Made by a program: the position numbers and the translations under genes. Below are positions 44,708 to 53,556 of a stretch of 64,000 nt of DNA, in pieces; position 1 is the stretch's first letter, and the number at the start of each line of letters is the position of its first letter. The notes below the pieces were generated by a model, which was given only the letters and a program-made list of their open reading frames with translations, searched no databases and was not told the DNA's origin. Origin of the DNA: an uncultured Lachnospiraceae bacterium (lineage in GTDB: Bacteria; Bacillota; Clostridia; Lachnospirales; Lachnospiraceae); assembly GCA_947053345.1 (NCBI GenBank), contig CAMRSM010000010.1, positions 49,223 through 113,222 on the forward strand, written 5' to 3'.

Positions 44708-45834
44708 GTCCTGTCCACGACCTTGGCACGGAATACGGCGCAGTCAAACGGTTCCAGCTCCCAGGAGATGCTGGCGTTTGCCGTACCCGCTTCTTTTCCG
44801 GTCCAGATATCAATAAGCTTTAACGTTTTCCCGGTGCTGTGCGGCAGCCCAAGCTCATCTAAGTTAAAGCGGGAAACCGCTTTTTCGCTGCCGAGGTTAA
44901 ACAGGCCGATCGCGATATCGCCGCCCGAAAGATTCTTGGCGTAGGCGGTCACGCTGTCCTGCCAGATGCCCCTGATCGGGTAAGGCTGGCGGCAGGCTGC
45001 GTCCTGATTGATGGCAAGCAGTTCTTTGTTTGTGAGGACTGCTTTTGTCCCGGCGCTCATTTCCCGGATATCGCAGCCGATCATCAGCGGGGAGCCCATA
45101 AATGCCCAGATGGAAAAATGGGTGCGGTACTGAATGTCGGTGCAGCCGGACAGACCGACATTACCTTTTCCGTGCATGCCGACGATCAGCATGTCCATGT
45201 CGTTAAAGCAGCCAACCCCGTTGTAAGGGAGAAGCCCTGCCTGCTGTTTCGTCAGGTCTTTCACGGAGTCCCACTTATCGAAAATATCACCCGTGGAACG
45301 CCACATTGAGGCAGCGGTGGTCTTGATCCATTTGTGTGTTTCATCCGCCCCCCACGAGCAGGCGGAAAATAGGATATCGCGCCCGCAGTTTTCCAGCGCC
45401 AGACCCATGCGGCGGTAGAGGATCTCCCCCGGAATGATCGGGCTGTGGTAACAATAATCGTATTTCAGGAAATCAACGCCCCACGCCGCGAAGGTGGCGG
45501 CATCAATAAATTCATGCTCAAAACTGCCCGGATACCCGGCGCAGGTTAAATTGCCCGCGCAGGAATACATGCCGAATTTCAGTCCCTTGCTATGTACGTA
45601 GTCCGCCACGGCTTTCATCCCGTTCGGGAATTTGGCAGGATCCGCTACCAGACGGTCGTCTGCATCGCGCTCCCGGAGGGACCAGCAGTCGTCGATGACC
45701 AGATATTCGTAGCCCGCGTCAAGGAGCCCGCTCTTTACCATGCAGTCCGCCGTCTGTTGAATCAGTTCCTCGTTGATATTAGCCCCAAAGGTATTCCATG
45801 AATTCCAACCGAGGGGCGGTGTTAATTTCACCAT
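44704..45834 (-). CDS. Alpha-galactosidase, GH27
   Basis: 376-residue cytosolic enzyme. The start is placed at 45834 (MVKLTPPLGWNSWNTF) with AGGACAGG upstream; the frame extends 17 codons further but across the promoter. It shows PPLGWNSWNTFG, YLVIDDCW, GLKFGMYSCAGNLTC, the nucleophile in VDFLKYDYC, and the acid/base region in WRSTGDIFDKWDS. These are classic GH27 motifs. No signal peptide is seen. It removes terminal alpha-galactose and is the second firm alpha-galactosidase in the window, far from the main glycan locus and under its own promoter. Confidence 0.93.
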   Translation of the reverse strand: MVKLTPPLGWNSWNTFGANINEELIQQTADCMVKSGLLDAGYEYLVIDDCWSLRERDADDRLVADPAKFPNGMKAVADYVHSKGLKFGMYSCAGNLTCAGYPGSFEHEFIDAATFAAWGVDFLKYDYCYHSPIIPGEILYRRMGLALENCGRDILFSACSWGADETHKWIKTTAASMWRSTGDIFDKWDSVKDLTKQQAGLLPYNGVGCFNDMDMLIVGMHGKGNVGLSGCTDIQYRTHFSIWAFMGSPLMIGCDIREMSAGTKAVLTNKELLAINQDAACRQPYPIRGIWQDSVTAYAKNLSGGDIAIGLFNLGSEKAVSRFNLDELGLPHSTGKTLKLIDIWTGKEAGTANASISWELEPFDCAVFRAKVVDRT

Positions 45835-45883
45835 TGTCTTTACCTGTCCTTTCGGAAAAATAATTGTTCCGGATACATTTTCC

Positions 45884-45913
45884 ATTATAATGGGAAGTGA
45901 TGTGGAAAGTCAA
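45884..45913 (-). promoter_or_regulatory. Promoter of the GH27 operon
   Basis: On the minus strand TTGACT (45913-45908), 18-bp spacer, TATAAT (45889-45884). It lies about 50 bp upstream of the chosen start and drives the alpha-galactosidase and the zinc-ribbon gene. Confidence 0.78.
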
Positions 45914-46016
45914 GTGCCGGCGTGGATCCGGAGATTGAAAAAATGTCTTTGGGACGCGTTTTGAGCCTGTGTTGACACAGTGATACGGAGTGTGGTATGC
46001 TTTGGATTGCGGGAAT

Positions 46017-46166
46017 GAATCATGGGAATTTTTTGCTTACATCAGGGATCATTTCATGCCGGGCCATAATTATAAAATGGCGGAAAACGGCGCGCAGGAG
46101 CTGGAAGTGTTCGATACTTCCGAGCACAAGTCCGGCTATGCATACATGCCTGTAGCGCGGTGTTGA
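46017..46166 (+). pseudogene. Remnant of an AraC/GyrI-type effector domain
   Basis: A 49-codon open piece without a start reads ESWEFFAYIRDHFMPGHN, then YKMAENGAQELEVFDTSEHK and GYAYMPVAR. This matches the last third of a GyrI-like domain of AraC regulators. It is related to, but different from, the end of the AraC protein at 43,517. The DNA-binding part is missing. A TTGACA box at 45,973 may be what remains of its promoter region. Confidence 0.65.
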
Positions 46167-46247
46167 TGGCTGTTGGCACCCGGATTCTTAAGACTATTTT
46201 TACATGGGGAAATATCCGCAACGGACGGACAGGACAGGAGGGTGTTT

Positions 46248-46400
46248 ATGCGGTCGGAAAAAGAGATGTACGGGACGATCTTAGGTTTTGCGGAGGCGGA
46301 TGAACGTATCCGGGTTGTGACTTTGGAAGGTTCCCGGACAAATATCCATGTTGTTCCGGATGAATTTCAGCAGGGGCTGGCGCATAAGGCAGACATGTGA
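46248..46400 (+). pseudogene. N-terminal remnant of AadE-type aminoglycoside 6-adenylyltransferase
   Basis: ATG 46248 with GGAGGG opens a 50-codon frame. Its first 41 residues (MRSEKEMYGTILGFAEADER, then IRVVTLEGSRTNIHVVPDEF) closely follow the start of ANT(6)/AadE streptomycin adenylyltransferases, including the nucleotide-binding GSR. After DEFQ the similarity stops and the frame ends ten codons later. The enzyme is normally about 290 residues, so this is a fragment and cannot confer resistance. The bases to about 46,620 hold another open piece (SYVPDAMRQTVIDLMRRFLD) that I cannot assign. Confidence 0.7.
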
Positions 46401-46677
46401 AGTAAGCCCGACCGTGTGAGCCCGCTTTGTTTCATATTTCGAAGACGGACTGTTTTGGGTCATTCTCGAAATGTCTTACAGGATGCAGTGATCATTCTGC
46501 AAAAAAATTTAAAAACGGGGGAGTCTTATGTGCCGGATGCCATGCGGCAGACGGTCATTGACCTGATGCGCAGGTTTCTTGATCTTCCAGGGAAATATGA
46601 GTTGAAGGTGTGATTGACCGGATGAGAAAAACGCTGGGGGAAACGAAAACATTGGATTGAATGGAAAGGGTGATTGT

Positions 46678-47475
46678 TTGGGACGGATGAATTATTTTGT
46701 GGAGGGTTTGCAGGGTGCGGGCAAAACTACCTTTGTGCGCCGGCTTTCGGAGCAGTTTCCGGATTACAGGGTTTTTTGTGAGGGGGATTATTCCCCGGTT
46801 GAGTTGGCTTGGTGCGCCTATTGCACGGAAGAGGAATACGGAGGGATTTTAAAAGAGTATCCTTCTCTTGCAAAGGAAATCGAAGCGAAAACGGTCACGG
46901 AGGAAGGACATAGGGTCATCTGTTACACGCAGATATTGACGGATATCCCGGATTTTCACAGAAATCTGGAAAGGTTTGAAATATACAACGGAAATCTGGA
47001 TGCCGTGTCTTTTGATAAGGTAGTTTTTGGTCGCTTTGCGAAATGGGAGGGGAAGGGACAGATTTTTGAGTGTTCCATATTCCAGAACATATTGGAAAAC
47101 CAGATGTTGTATCTCCAGAGGACGGAGGAGGAAATTTTTCGTTTTTATCGGAAACTGAGAGATCTTCTTTCGGGGAAGCCTTACAAGATTCTATATTTGG
47201 ATGTGGATGATGTTGCCGCAGGTATTGACTGCATTCGGAAAGAGCGCGTGGACGAGAAGGGAAATGAGCTGTGGTTTCCGATGATGGTACGTTATGTGGA
47301 AGAGTCCCCATATGGGAAAGGGCATGCCCTTTCGGGAATTGACGGGCTGCTTCGGCACCTTTCACGGAGGAAGGCGTTGGAACATCGGATCATAGAGGGA
47401 ATTTTTAAGGAGAGTACCATGATACTAAAGTCGAAAGGATATACGATGGGGGATATTGCGGCGGGGTTAATGTGA
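46678..47475 (+). CDS. P-loop NTPase, thymidylate-kinase-like
   Basis: 265-residue protein. The start is uncertain: TTG 46678 with AAAGGGTGA upstream is chosen, and ATG 46687 is the alternative. The Walker A motif FVEGLQGAGKTTFVRRL is at the very N-terminus. A later ILYLDVDDVAAG looks like the Walker B/lid-side strand of nucleoside or shikimate-type kinases. A long central part (residues 40-150) has several Cys and aromatic residues and matches nothing I know. Probable small-molecule kinase or nucleotide-dependent switch. It stands alone, convergent with the LysR gene. Confidence 0.65.
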   Translation: MGRMNYFVEGLQGAGKTTFVRRLSEQFPDYRVFCEGDYSPVELAWCAYCTEEEYGGILKEYPSLAKEIEAKTVTEEGHRVICYTQILTDIPDFHRNLERFEIYNGNLDAVSFDKVVFGRFAKWEGKGQIFECSIFQNILENQMLYLQRTEEEIFRFYRKLRDLLSGKPYKILYLDVDDVAAGIDCIRKERVDEKGNELWFPMMVRYVEESPYGKGHALSGIDGLLRHLSRRKALEHRIIEGIFKESTMILKSKGYTMGDIAAGLM

Positions 47476-47530
47476 AAGTACAGGAAGCCGCCGGCGGGAT
47501 GGACAGGGGTTTCGTCCCTGCCCGCGGTGA

Positions 47531-48433
47531 TCAGCCAAACGTCCGGCTCTGCTTTTTCAGGTATTTATATAGCGTATCGGCGGCGGGGCTTTTCCCCCGC
47601 CCCTGGTCGGAGACGATCTGTATGGAGTGTGTCGGCATATCGCAGTCAATCCGGATGTTTACCAGTTTTTTTTGTTTTAACAGCGGTACAGCCAGAGTTT
47701 CCGGTACAAAGCCAATCCCGAGATTGTTTTCGATCATCGGGAGCATCAGGCCGGAGGTTTCGACCTCCATATCCGGCTCGATGTCGATGTTATGTTTTGT
47801 GAAAAAGTCCTTATAAAGGCGGTAGGAGGATGTTTGGCTGCCGAGCCCGATCCAGGGGTACTTTTGGAAGTCTTCCAGAGCCAGCGGGGTTTTGCATAAA
47901 TGCTGGTACTGCATCCCGCCCACCAGCGTTTCTTTAAAATCCAATACTTTTACACACGAAAAATTTGGGGGCAGGTCCATGGGGGATGTAACCACGGCGA
48001 AATCCAACTTGCCGCTTACGAGCTGTTTCAGATTTTCGAGTGTTGTGTGGCTGTGGATTTTGATCCTGACGGCGGGATATTCCATCCGGAAATCGTGTAG
48101 TACGTGCAGCAGGAAGAGGTGGAGTGCCGTCGCTGTCGCACCGATTTCCGCCGTGCCGCATGTCGGGGAATCCCGCCGGCAGATTTCCTCCTGCGCGCGC
48201 AGAAGGTGCTGGTACGCCGGTACAACATGGGAATAGAGGAGCTCTCCTTCCGGTGTCAGGCGGATTCCCCTTGCCTCGCGGACAAACAGCCTGCAGTTAA
48301 GCTGGGCTTCCAGCAGCTTTATGATGCGTGTCACGTTTGGCTGGTTGCTGCCGAGCGCGGCGGCAGCTTTGGTCATATTCCGGTATTTGGCAACATAATA
48401 AAATATCTTGTAATACTCAAAATTGATATCCAT
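47531..48433 (-). CDS. LysR-family transcriptional regulator
   Basis: 300-residue regulator. The N-terminal winged helix contains FYYVAKYRNMTKAAAALGSN and QPNVTRIIKLLEAQLNCRLF; the effector domain starts near residue 90 (GTAEIGATATALHLFLLHVL). It is divergent from a MATE efflux gene, with 127 bp between start codons that include an AT-rich stretch suited to LysR-type binding. LysR proteins in this arrangement usually control the divergent gene in response to a small ligand. The first residues (MDINFEYYKIFYYVAKY) are a common clostridial version. Confidence 0.92.
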   Translation of the reverse strand: MDINFEYYKIFYYVAKYRNMTKAAAALGSNQPNVTRIIKLLEAQLNCRLFVREARGIRLTPEGELLYSHVVPAYQHLLRAQEEICRRDSPTCGTAEIGATATALHLFLLHVLHDFRMEYPAVRIKIHSHTTLENLKQLVSGKLDFAVVTSPMDLPPNFSCVKVLDFKETLVGGMQYQHLCKTPLALEDFQKYPWIGLGSQTSSYRLYKDFFTKHNIDIEPDMEVETSGLMLPMIENNLGIGFVPETLAVPLLKQKKLVNIRIDCDMPTHSIQIVSDQGRGKSPAADTLYKYLKKQSRTFG

Positions 48434-48560
48434 ATGCTATTTATATTTCTCCAATATAATATATATATTTTTCATATCCTTAAAAAAGTATTATAATACG
48501 GTTCCGGACTTATGTAAATAGGTTCGGGAAAGAAATCTTGCATGGAAAGGATATGGTCTT

Positions 48561-49895
48561 GTGAATAAGGATTTGACGACAGGGAAACCGTCAACCGTTT
48601 TGTGGGGGTTTTGCCTTCCGCTGTTTGGCAGTATTATTTTCCAACAGCTCTACAATATCGCGGACAGTCTGGTGGCGGGCAAATTTATCGGTGAAAACGC
48701 GCTGGCGGCGGTGGGAAACAGTTATGAGATCACGCTGGTCTTTATCGCATTTGCGTTTGGCTGCAATATGGGATGTTCCGTTATTGTCTCGCAGTTATTC
48801 GGCGCAAAGGAATATGGCAGGCTGAAAACGGCGGTGACAACGGCGTGCATTTTCAGCGCCGTTCTATGCGGGGGGCTGATGGCCGCCGGTATTTTCGGCT
48901 GCGCCCCGCTGCTACATATCATACGCACGCCGGAGGAGGTATTTTCCGATTCGAAGCTGTATTTGGATATTTATGTATGGGGGCTGCCGTTCGTATTTTT
49001 TTACAACATTGCAACCGGTATCTTTTCGGCACTGGGCGATTCCAAAACACCGTTTTATTTTCTGGCGGCTTCCTCCACCTCCAATATCGCGGTGGATATT
49101 TTGTTTGTAAAAGCGTTTGGCATGGGGGTCGCGGGCGTTGCATGGGCGACGTTTTTATGTCAGGGGATCAGCTGTGTTTTGGCGGTCATTGCCGTCTGGA
49201 GGCGGCTTGGGAAAATACAGACCGAACGGAAGCCTGCGCTTTTTGACGGGCATTTGTTCGGGAGGTTTATCATGATCGCTGTACCGAGCATCTTACAGCA
49301 AAGTTTTGTGTCGGTGGGGAATATCATCATCCAGCGCGTGGTCAACGAGTTCGGGTTTTCGGTCATGGCGGGATATTCCGCCGCCGTAAAGCTGAATACG
49401 CTGGTAACGACTTCCTTTATCACGATCAGCAACGGGATTTCTAATTTTTCAGCCCAGAACCTTGGAGCACGCAAATACGGACGGATCCGGGAGGGCTTTG
49501 GTGCCGGGCTGAAGATGGTATGGTGTCTTTGCATCCCGTTTTGCCTTTTGTACATGGCATTCGGAAAGTATTTTCTGCTTATGTTTATGGAGGAGGAATC
49601 CGTGGAAGCATTGCAGACCGGCCGGCAGTTTTTGTGGATTGTTTCCCCGTTCTATTTCGCCATTGCCATGAAATTTATCGCCGACGGGGTTCTGCGCGGG
49701 GTGAGTGCGATGCGGCAGTTTATGGTCGCCACGTTCAGCGACTTGTTTCTGCGCATTATTTTGGCAGCCGTATTTTCCGCATGGACAAACTCTGCGCTTG
49801 GCATATGGTTTGCGTGGCCGGTTGGCTGGGTGGTTTCCACTGTTTTATCGCTGATCTTTTACCGCAAAAAGTTCAGGGAGGTATCGGCGGCATGA
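48561..49895 (+). CDS. MATE-family efflux transporter
   Basis: 444-residue membrane protein with about twelve hydrophobic segments in two related halves. The start is GTG 48561 behind GGAAAGG. Early features fit MATE: FCLPLFGSIIFQQLYNIADS, LAAVGNSYEI and GCNMGCSVIVSQLFG. The second half repeats this with PSILQQSFVSVGNIIIQRVV. MATE proteins export drugs and metabolites using sodium or proton gradients. It is divergent from a LysR gene, its likely regulator. A -10 TATAAT lies at 48,492. It ends 5 bp from the convergent ABC permease. Confidence 0.93.
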   Translation: MNKDLTTGKPSTVLWGFCLPLFGSIIFQQLYNIADSLVAGKFIGENALAAVGNSYEITLVFIAFAFGCNMGCSVIVSQLFGAKEYGRLKTAVTTACIFSAVLCGGLMAAGIFGCAPLLHIIRTPEEVFSDSKLYLDIYVWGLPFVFFYNIATGIFSALGDSKTPFYFLAASSTSNIAVDILFVKAFGMGVAGVAWATFLCQGISCVLAVIAVWRRLGKIQTERKPALFDGHLFGRFIMIAVPSILQQSFVSVGNIIIQRVVNEFGFSVMAGYSAAVKLNTLVTTSFITISNGISNFSAQNLGARKYGRIREGFGAGLKMVWCLCIPFCLLYMAFGKYFLLMFMEEESVEALQTGRQFLWIVSPFYFAIAMKFIADGVLRGVSAMRQFMVATFSDLFLRIILAAVFSAWTNSALGIWFAWPVGWVVSTVLSLIFYRKKFREVSAA

Positions 49896-49900
49896 TAAGC

Positions 49901-50704
49901 TTATGAGCTTGCGCTGTTGTAGTGCCGGATTCCGGTTTTCCAGAGGACGGCGGTCAGGGCAGTGAAAACGGCAAGCACCAGAAGGCCGAAACATGCAAGG
50001 GGCAGGCTCATCTCGCCGACCAGGCTTTGTACCGGGAGGGTTGCCATGATCCCGTAAGGCAGGAGCCCGTAGAAGATCACCTTGTAAATCCCGTAAAATG
50101 CGATTCCCGGAAGCTTCATGCACAGGTCAATCCCTGCTTCTTCCAGTTGGGAAAGCCTTGCGTCGGTCACAAAAAAGAAGGTGAGTGCCCGGATGATGAC
50201 CTCCATCTCAAAATACAGGATTTCCATGACGGCCAGCCAGAAAATATAGGCAGCGATCTGTGCCGTTTTGATGGAGTGTTCTGCTGTGGCAGCGCCATAG
50301 GCGATGATGCACAGGCTCATCAGGATGAGCGGGATGGAGCCGGGGTTGACCTGTTCAAAGGTGAAGCGCAGCAGGGGGCTCACCGGCTTGGTCAGGTAGA
50401 GATCCATATCCCCGTTTTTAATTTTATAAGGGATGGAATTTAAGCCAAAAAAGCAGATGACCATGCTGACTGCGTTTAAGAGGGAGAACGAGCCGATGTA
50501 GAGGATCATCTCCCCCCTGCCCCAGCTGCCGATGCGGTCTACATTTGCATAGACTGCCCGGAATACGAGGAGCTGAACGGCAAATAAGCTTCCGTCCACA
50601 AAAAACGGGCCAAAGAAGCTTAAGCGGAATAGCATGATCTTCTGGAAGCGGAGGCGGATCAATTCTTTGATGACTCTGATATTTTTTTTGTGTTGTGCTA
50701 ACAT
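49901..50704 (-). CDS. ABC-2 type permease (COG3694-like)
   Basis: 267-residue membrane protein with six likely helices and a Pro/Gly break near GDMDLYLTKPVSPLLRF, a segment characteristic of the ABC-2 permeases that pair with COG4586-type ATPases. It is the last of three genes transcribed leftward: ATPase, permease, permease. The gap to the previous permease (112 bp) contains a small hairpin. Cargo is unknown; related systems export peptides, lipids or antibiotics. Confidence 0.85.
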   Translation of the reverse strand: MLAQHKKNIRVIKELIRLRFQKIMLFRLSFFGPFFVDGSLFAVQLLVFRAVYANVDRIGSWGRGEMILYIGSFSLLNAVSMVICFFGLNSIPYKIKNGDMDLYLTKPVSPLLRFTFEQVNPGSIPLILMSLCIIAYGAATAEHSIKTAQIAAYIFWLAVMEILYFEMEVIIRALTFFFVTDARLSQLEEAGIDLCMKLPGIAFYGIYKVIFYGLLPYGIMATLPVQSLVGEMSLPLACFGLLVLAVFTALTAVLWKTGIRHYNSASS

Positions 50705-50747
50705 GGCTGGATTCCTTTCGTTTTACTTTTTAACGGTTGGGAGGGGA

Positions 50748-50772
50748 GAAATGCCGGTTTGGCCCGCATTTC
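50748..50772 (-). repeat. Intercistronic hairpin between the two ABC-2 permease genes
   Basis: GAAATGC (50748-50754) pairs with GCATTTC (50766-50772). A second stem, CCGGC against GCCGG, lies about 25 bp further. No T run follows on the minus strand, so it probably affects message stability or coupling rather than termination. Confidence 0.5.
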
Positions 50773-50816
50773 TTCCGGGCACCGTAAAGATTCATTCCCG
50801 CCGGCTGAAAGGCCGG

Positions 50817-51641
50817 TCAAATCCCGGCTCCGTCATATTTGACCCGATATTTTTTCCATGTGATGCGGATCAATCCCCCGAGCGCCAGACACCAGAGGCA
50901 CAGGATCAAAATCCCGGTGACGGCTTCCTCCCGGCACCGCCCGGTGAGCAGCATGGAGGGGAGGTAGGTGATGTAGTAGAAGGGCAGCAGTTTCATGCCC
51001 CGCAATACCGCTTCCGGGAACAGTGCAAGCGGCACGATGCTCCCGGTGATCAGCGCGACCAGATTGCTTTTTATCATCAGGAATGTGCCGATCTCTTCGT
51101 ATTTTAAGGTCAGCAGCCCGAGATAATAATTGAGCTGTACCATAAAAAGAAGCCCGAGGATGATCATAAGCAGCGCGCAGAGGATGATAAGCGGGCTGTG
51201 GGTAAAGACAAAACGGATCCGGAAAATAAAGATCCAGATCAGTGCCGCGGCAAGGTCAAAGCCTAAGTAAAACAGCACGCAGCCTGCTTCCATTGCCGTG
51301 AAATACCCTGGGATATTGACCGGAAGCACCATGTACTTGGAAAAGGTTCCGTTGCGGATCCGCTCGCTGACTTCGCCGGAGACACCGTCCGAAAGTTCCA
51401 GCTGCGAGAGGAAGGAGCTGATAATGTAGTAGGAGAGCATGCCGTCAAGGGTAAAGCCGGATACGGTGTCCCGCTGGGAAAAGACCATGCCCCAGAGCAG
51501 GTAAGCAAAGAGGATTTTTGTCACGGTAAACAGCATTTGGAATACGGCATCGGCGCGCCATGCAAGCTGTGATTTCAGGTAGATGGCGGATATTTCCCGG
51601 TATTTTCTGAAACGGGGATTTTTTGGTATAAACGGTTTCAT
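50817..51641 (-). CDS. ABC-2 type permease (COG4587-like)
   Basis: 274-residue membrane protein with six likely helices. The N-terminus is basic (MKPFIPKNPRFRKYREISA) before the first helix. The middle has GEVSERIRNGTFSKYMVLPV, equivalent to the coupling segment of this ABC-2 family. It is the middle gene of the exporter operon, preceded by a strong intercistronic hairpin and a GGAGGTC ribosome binding site. Confidence 0.87.
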   Translation of the reverse strand: MKPFIPKNPRFRKYREISAIYLKSQLAWRADAVFQMLFTVTKILFAYLLWGMVFSQRDTVSGFTLDGMLSYYIISSFLSQLELSDGVSGEVSERIRNGTFSKYMVLPVNIPGYFTAMEAGCVLFYLGFDLAAALIWIFIFRIRFVFTHSPLIILCALLMIILGLLFMVQLNYYLGLLTLKYEEIGTFLMIKSNLVALITGSIVPLALFPEAVLRGMKLLPFYYITYLPSMLLTGRCREEAVTGILILCLWCLALGGLIRITWKKYRVKYDGAGI

Positions 51642-51664
51642 CTTGACCTCCTATATTTAATTCC

Positions 51665-51702
51665 GCATATGCCCTCCCAGTACCCAGTGGGAGGGCACAT
51701 GC
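51665..51702 (-). repeat. Strong intercistronic hairpin after the ABC ATPase gene
   Basis: TGCCCTCCCA (51670-51679) pairs with TGGGAGGGCA (51688-51697), and GCAT/ATGC extends the stem outward. On the minus strand it is followed by AT-rich bases but no T run, so it more likely stabilises or separates the cistrons than ends transcription. Read on the plus strand it is followed by six T and could stop antisense transcripts. Confidence 0.7.
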
Positions 51703-51731
51703 TGTTTTTTGGTTCCGCATGTGAAGTTTCT

Positions 51732-52712
51732 TTATACGGTTTTGTTTTCTTCATAGATTCGCTCGACGAGTGCGCCGATTTCTTCCTCCTCGACAGAAAT
51801 GTCTGCAGGATTGTGCTGCATCAGGTCGGTGAGGACGGAGGCGACGGATTCCTTTGGGGTCTGGAAGACAAGCTTATATGGCGTTTGTTCGATGATCTGT
51901 GCGCCGTCCGGGAGGGAAAGGTCTGTGGGCGGCTGTGGAAAGGTTGCCGATATCCGCTTGTTTTGCTGATAATTTTCAAAGAGGGTCTCCGTGCTGCCGT
52001 CGTAAATTTTCTTTCCGTGGTTGATGACGACACAGCGCGGGCACAGGGCTTTGATATCTTCCATGTAGTGCGAGGTCAGGAGGATGGTTGTGCCGCGCTC
52101 CCTGTTTACCTGCCGGAGGAACGTGCGGATCTGCCGTGAGGCGATCGCATCCAGCCCGATGGTGGGTTCGTCCAGGAAGAGAATGCGCGGATTGTGCAGC
52201 AGGGCAACGATCAGTTCCATTTTCATGCGCTCGCCGAGCGAGAGGGTGCGCACCTGTACGTCCATCAGATGCCGAACCTGAAATAGATTTGTGAAATAAT
52301 CCTTTGTTTCGCGGAATGTACTTTCGGAAAGTCCGTAGATTTCCTTGAACAGATGCAGGGTATCGTTTGCGGTCAGTTCGAAAAACAGCTGGCTTTTCTG
52401 ACCCATGACAACCGCGTATTGCTGTTTAAATTCATTTTTCAGGTCATTCGGGTAATATCCAAGCACCGAGAGCTCTCCCGAGGTCGGCGCGATGATCCCG
52501 GTGAACATTTTGGTCAGGGTGGTTTTCCCGGCACCGTTTGGCCCGATCAGACCGATCAATTCTCCCTCTGCAACGGACAGGTTTAAGGAGCTGACTGCGT
52601 CTTTTTGTATGTATTCCCGCCGCCAAAGGCTTTTTATGCTGCCGCGCAGGCCTTCCGGCTTGAGGAAACGGCGGTAGGTTTTTGTAAGGTTTTTTGCTTC
52701 GATGATATTCAT
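51732..52712 (-). CDS. ABC transporter ATP-binding protein (COG4586-like)
   Basis: 326-residue ATPase. The start is set at 52712 (MNIIEAKNLTKTYRRF) behind GGAAAGG; the open frame extends over 220 codons upstream but through non-coding sequence. It shows Walker A GLIGPNGAGKTTLTKM, signature LSLGERMKMELIVALL, Walker B ILFLDEPTIGLD and H-loop LTSHYMEDI. The YIQKDAVSSLNLSVAEGE start is typical of the COG4586 group. The C-terminal extension after residue 240 is usual for exporter ATPases. It works with the two ABC-2 permeases downstream. Confidence 0.92.
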   Translation of the reverse strand: MNIIEAKNLTKTYRRFLKPEGLRGSIKSLWRREYIQKDAVSSLNLSVAEGELIGLIGPNGAGKTTLTKMFTGIIAPTSGELSVLGYYPNDLKNEFKQQYAVVMGQKSQLFFELTANDTLHLFKEIYGLSESTFRETKDYFTNLFQVRHLMDVQVRTLSLGERMKMELIVALLHNPRILFLDEPTIGLDAIASRQIRTFLRQVNRERGTTILLTSHYMEDIKALCPRCVVINHGKKIYDGSTETLFENYQQNKRISATFPQPPTDLSLPDGAQIIEQTPYKLVFQTPKESVASVLTDLMQHNPADISVEEEEIGALVERIYEENKTV

Positions 52713-53167
52713 GGGAATCCTTTCCGCAGGAGTTTCATGGTTTCCTGCTTTCGGTATTGTGATTTTGTGGCGGTACATTGTGCATATGTACGTGCCGGAA
52801 TGCGGTCGTCCGCTTTTGCAAAAGAAGTTTCCGGGCGGTTTTAAAAGTATTGCCGCCATTGCTGCAGGGGTGGAAAATGCACGTTGCCGCCATGCGCGAA
52901 AAGGCGCGCCGCGCCGCGATGACGCAAAATGCTGTTTGAACGAAGCCTTGAAAAACTCCATGCTGTATTTTCGCACAAAAAAACACAGCATGAAAGCTGT
53001 GCTTGCAGTGATACATAAAAATCCGGGTCTTGCAGCCGTGTGTGGGCGCGGAGAGCGGGACGGAAGGGATGGGCAGCGGAAAAGGGGAGTGGGGAGAGCG
53101 TGTAAAGTAAATCTGCGCACCCCCGCACTTTTTTGCATCGCCGGATACCGGGATTGTCCGGGCATAA

Positions 53168-53210
53168 GAAAAAGGCTGCAGGGGGAGCAGACTGCCCGCC
53201 CGAAAGCCTT
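53168..53210 (-). terminator. Candidate terminator of the small transcript upstream of the ABC operon
   Basis: On the minus strand AAGGCT (53210-53205) and AGCCTT (53177-53172) close a GC-rich loop with inner pairing, followed by a T-rich run. It lies about 350 bp after the strong promoter at 53,556 and would define a short transcript. Between here and the ATPase start (52,713-53,167) I see no gene. Confidence 0.45.
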
Positions 53211-53405
53211 CCGCAGTTGTATCTCATATGGGTTTCCAAGCACTTGTAAGGCAGACGCAGTTCTCCTTTTGTCCATGTTCCTGCCGGGCAGGAAGGTTTG
53301 GTGCTTCAAATCGTGGCAAACAAAACCAAACCTCGCAGGATCACTCCCTGCGGGGAAGAATTGCCCGAATAAGCCATGTGTTTCACCTTTGGTGCGCATT
53401 TGGTT

Positions 53406-53489
53406 TTATGCGCATCCGAATATGGACTGCCAGAGCTGCGTGATCGCTATTTCGTTTGCGGTTACCTCAACTCTTACAATGCTCGACAT
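53406..53489 (-). CDS. 27-residue small protein in a strongly promoted leader
   Basis: ATG 53489 has an AAGGAG site at ideal spacing and sits about 40 bp after a near-perfect promoter. The frame reads MSSIVRVEVTANEIAITQLW, then seven residues ending in CA. I know no family for it. It could be a leader peptide for the exporter, a true small protein, or the truncated start of a lost gene. After its stop the DNA folds into several hairpins (CACC/GGTG, CGCAGG/CCTGCG, GGTTTGGT/ACCAAACC, TTCCTG/CAGGAA). Confidence 0.45.
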   Translation of the reverse strand: MSSIVRVEVTANEIAITQLWQSIFGCA

Positions 53490-53527
53490 AAATTAGTCTC
53501 CTTAGGGATATTTTTATTATCGTTTGT

Positions 53528-53556
53528 ATTGTAACAGATGGCAGAGTATGTGTCAA
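53528..53556 (-). promoter_or_regulatory. Strong promoter, minus strand
   Basis: TTGACA (53556-53551), exactly 17 bp, TACAAT (53533-53528). It drives the 27-residue frame and, if transcription reads on, the ABC exporter operon. It is about 150 bp from the divergent XRE gene. Confidence 0.85.

Noticed and set aside
52713..53399. Long N-terminal extension of the ABC ATPase
   Set aside because: The ATPase family starts at MNIIEAKNL with a good ribosome binding site. The upstream codons look like translated non-coding DNA.
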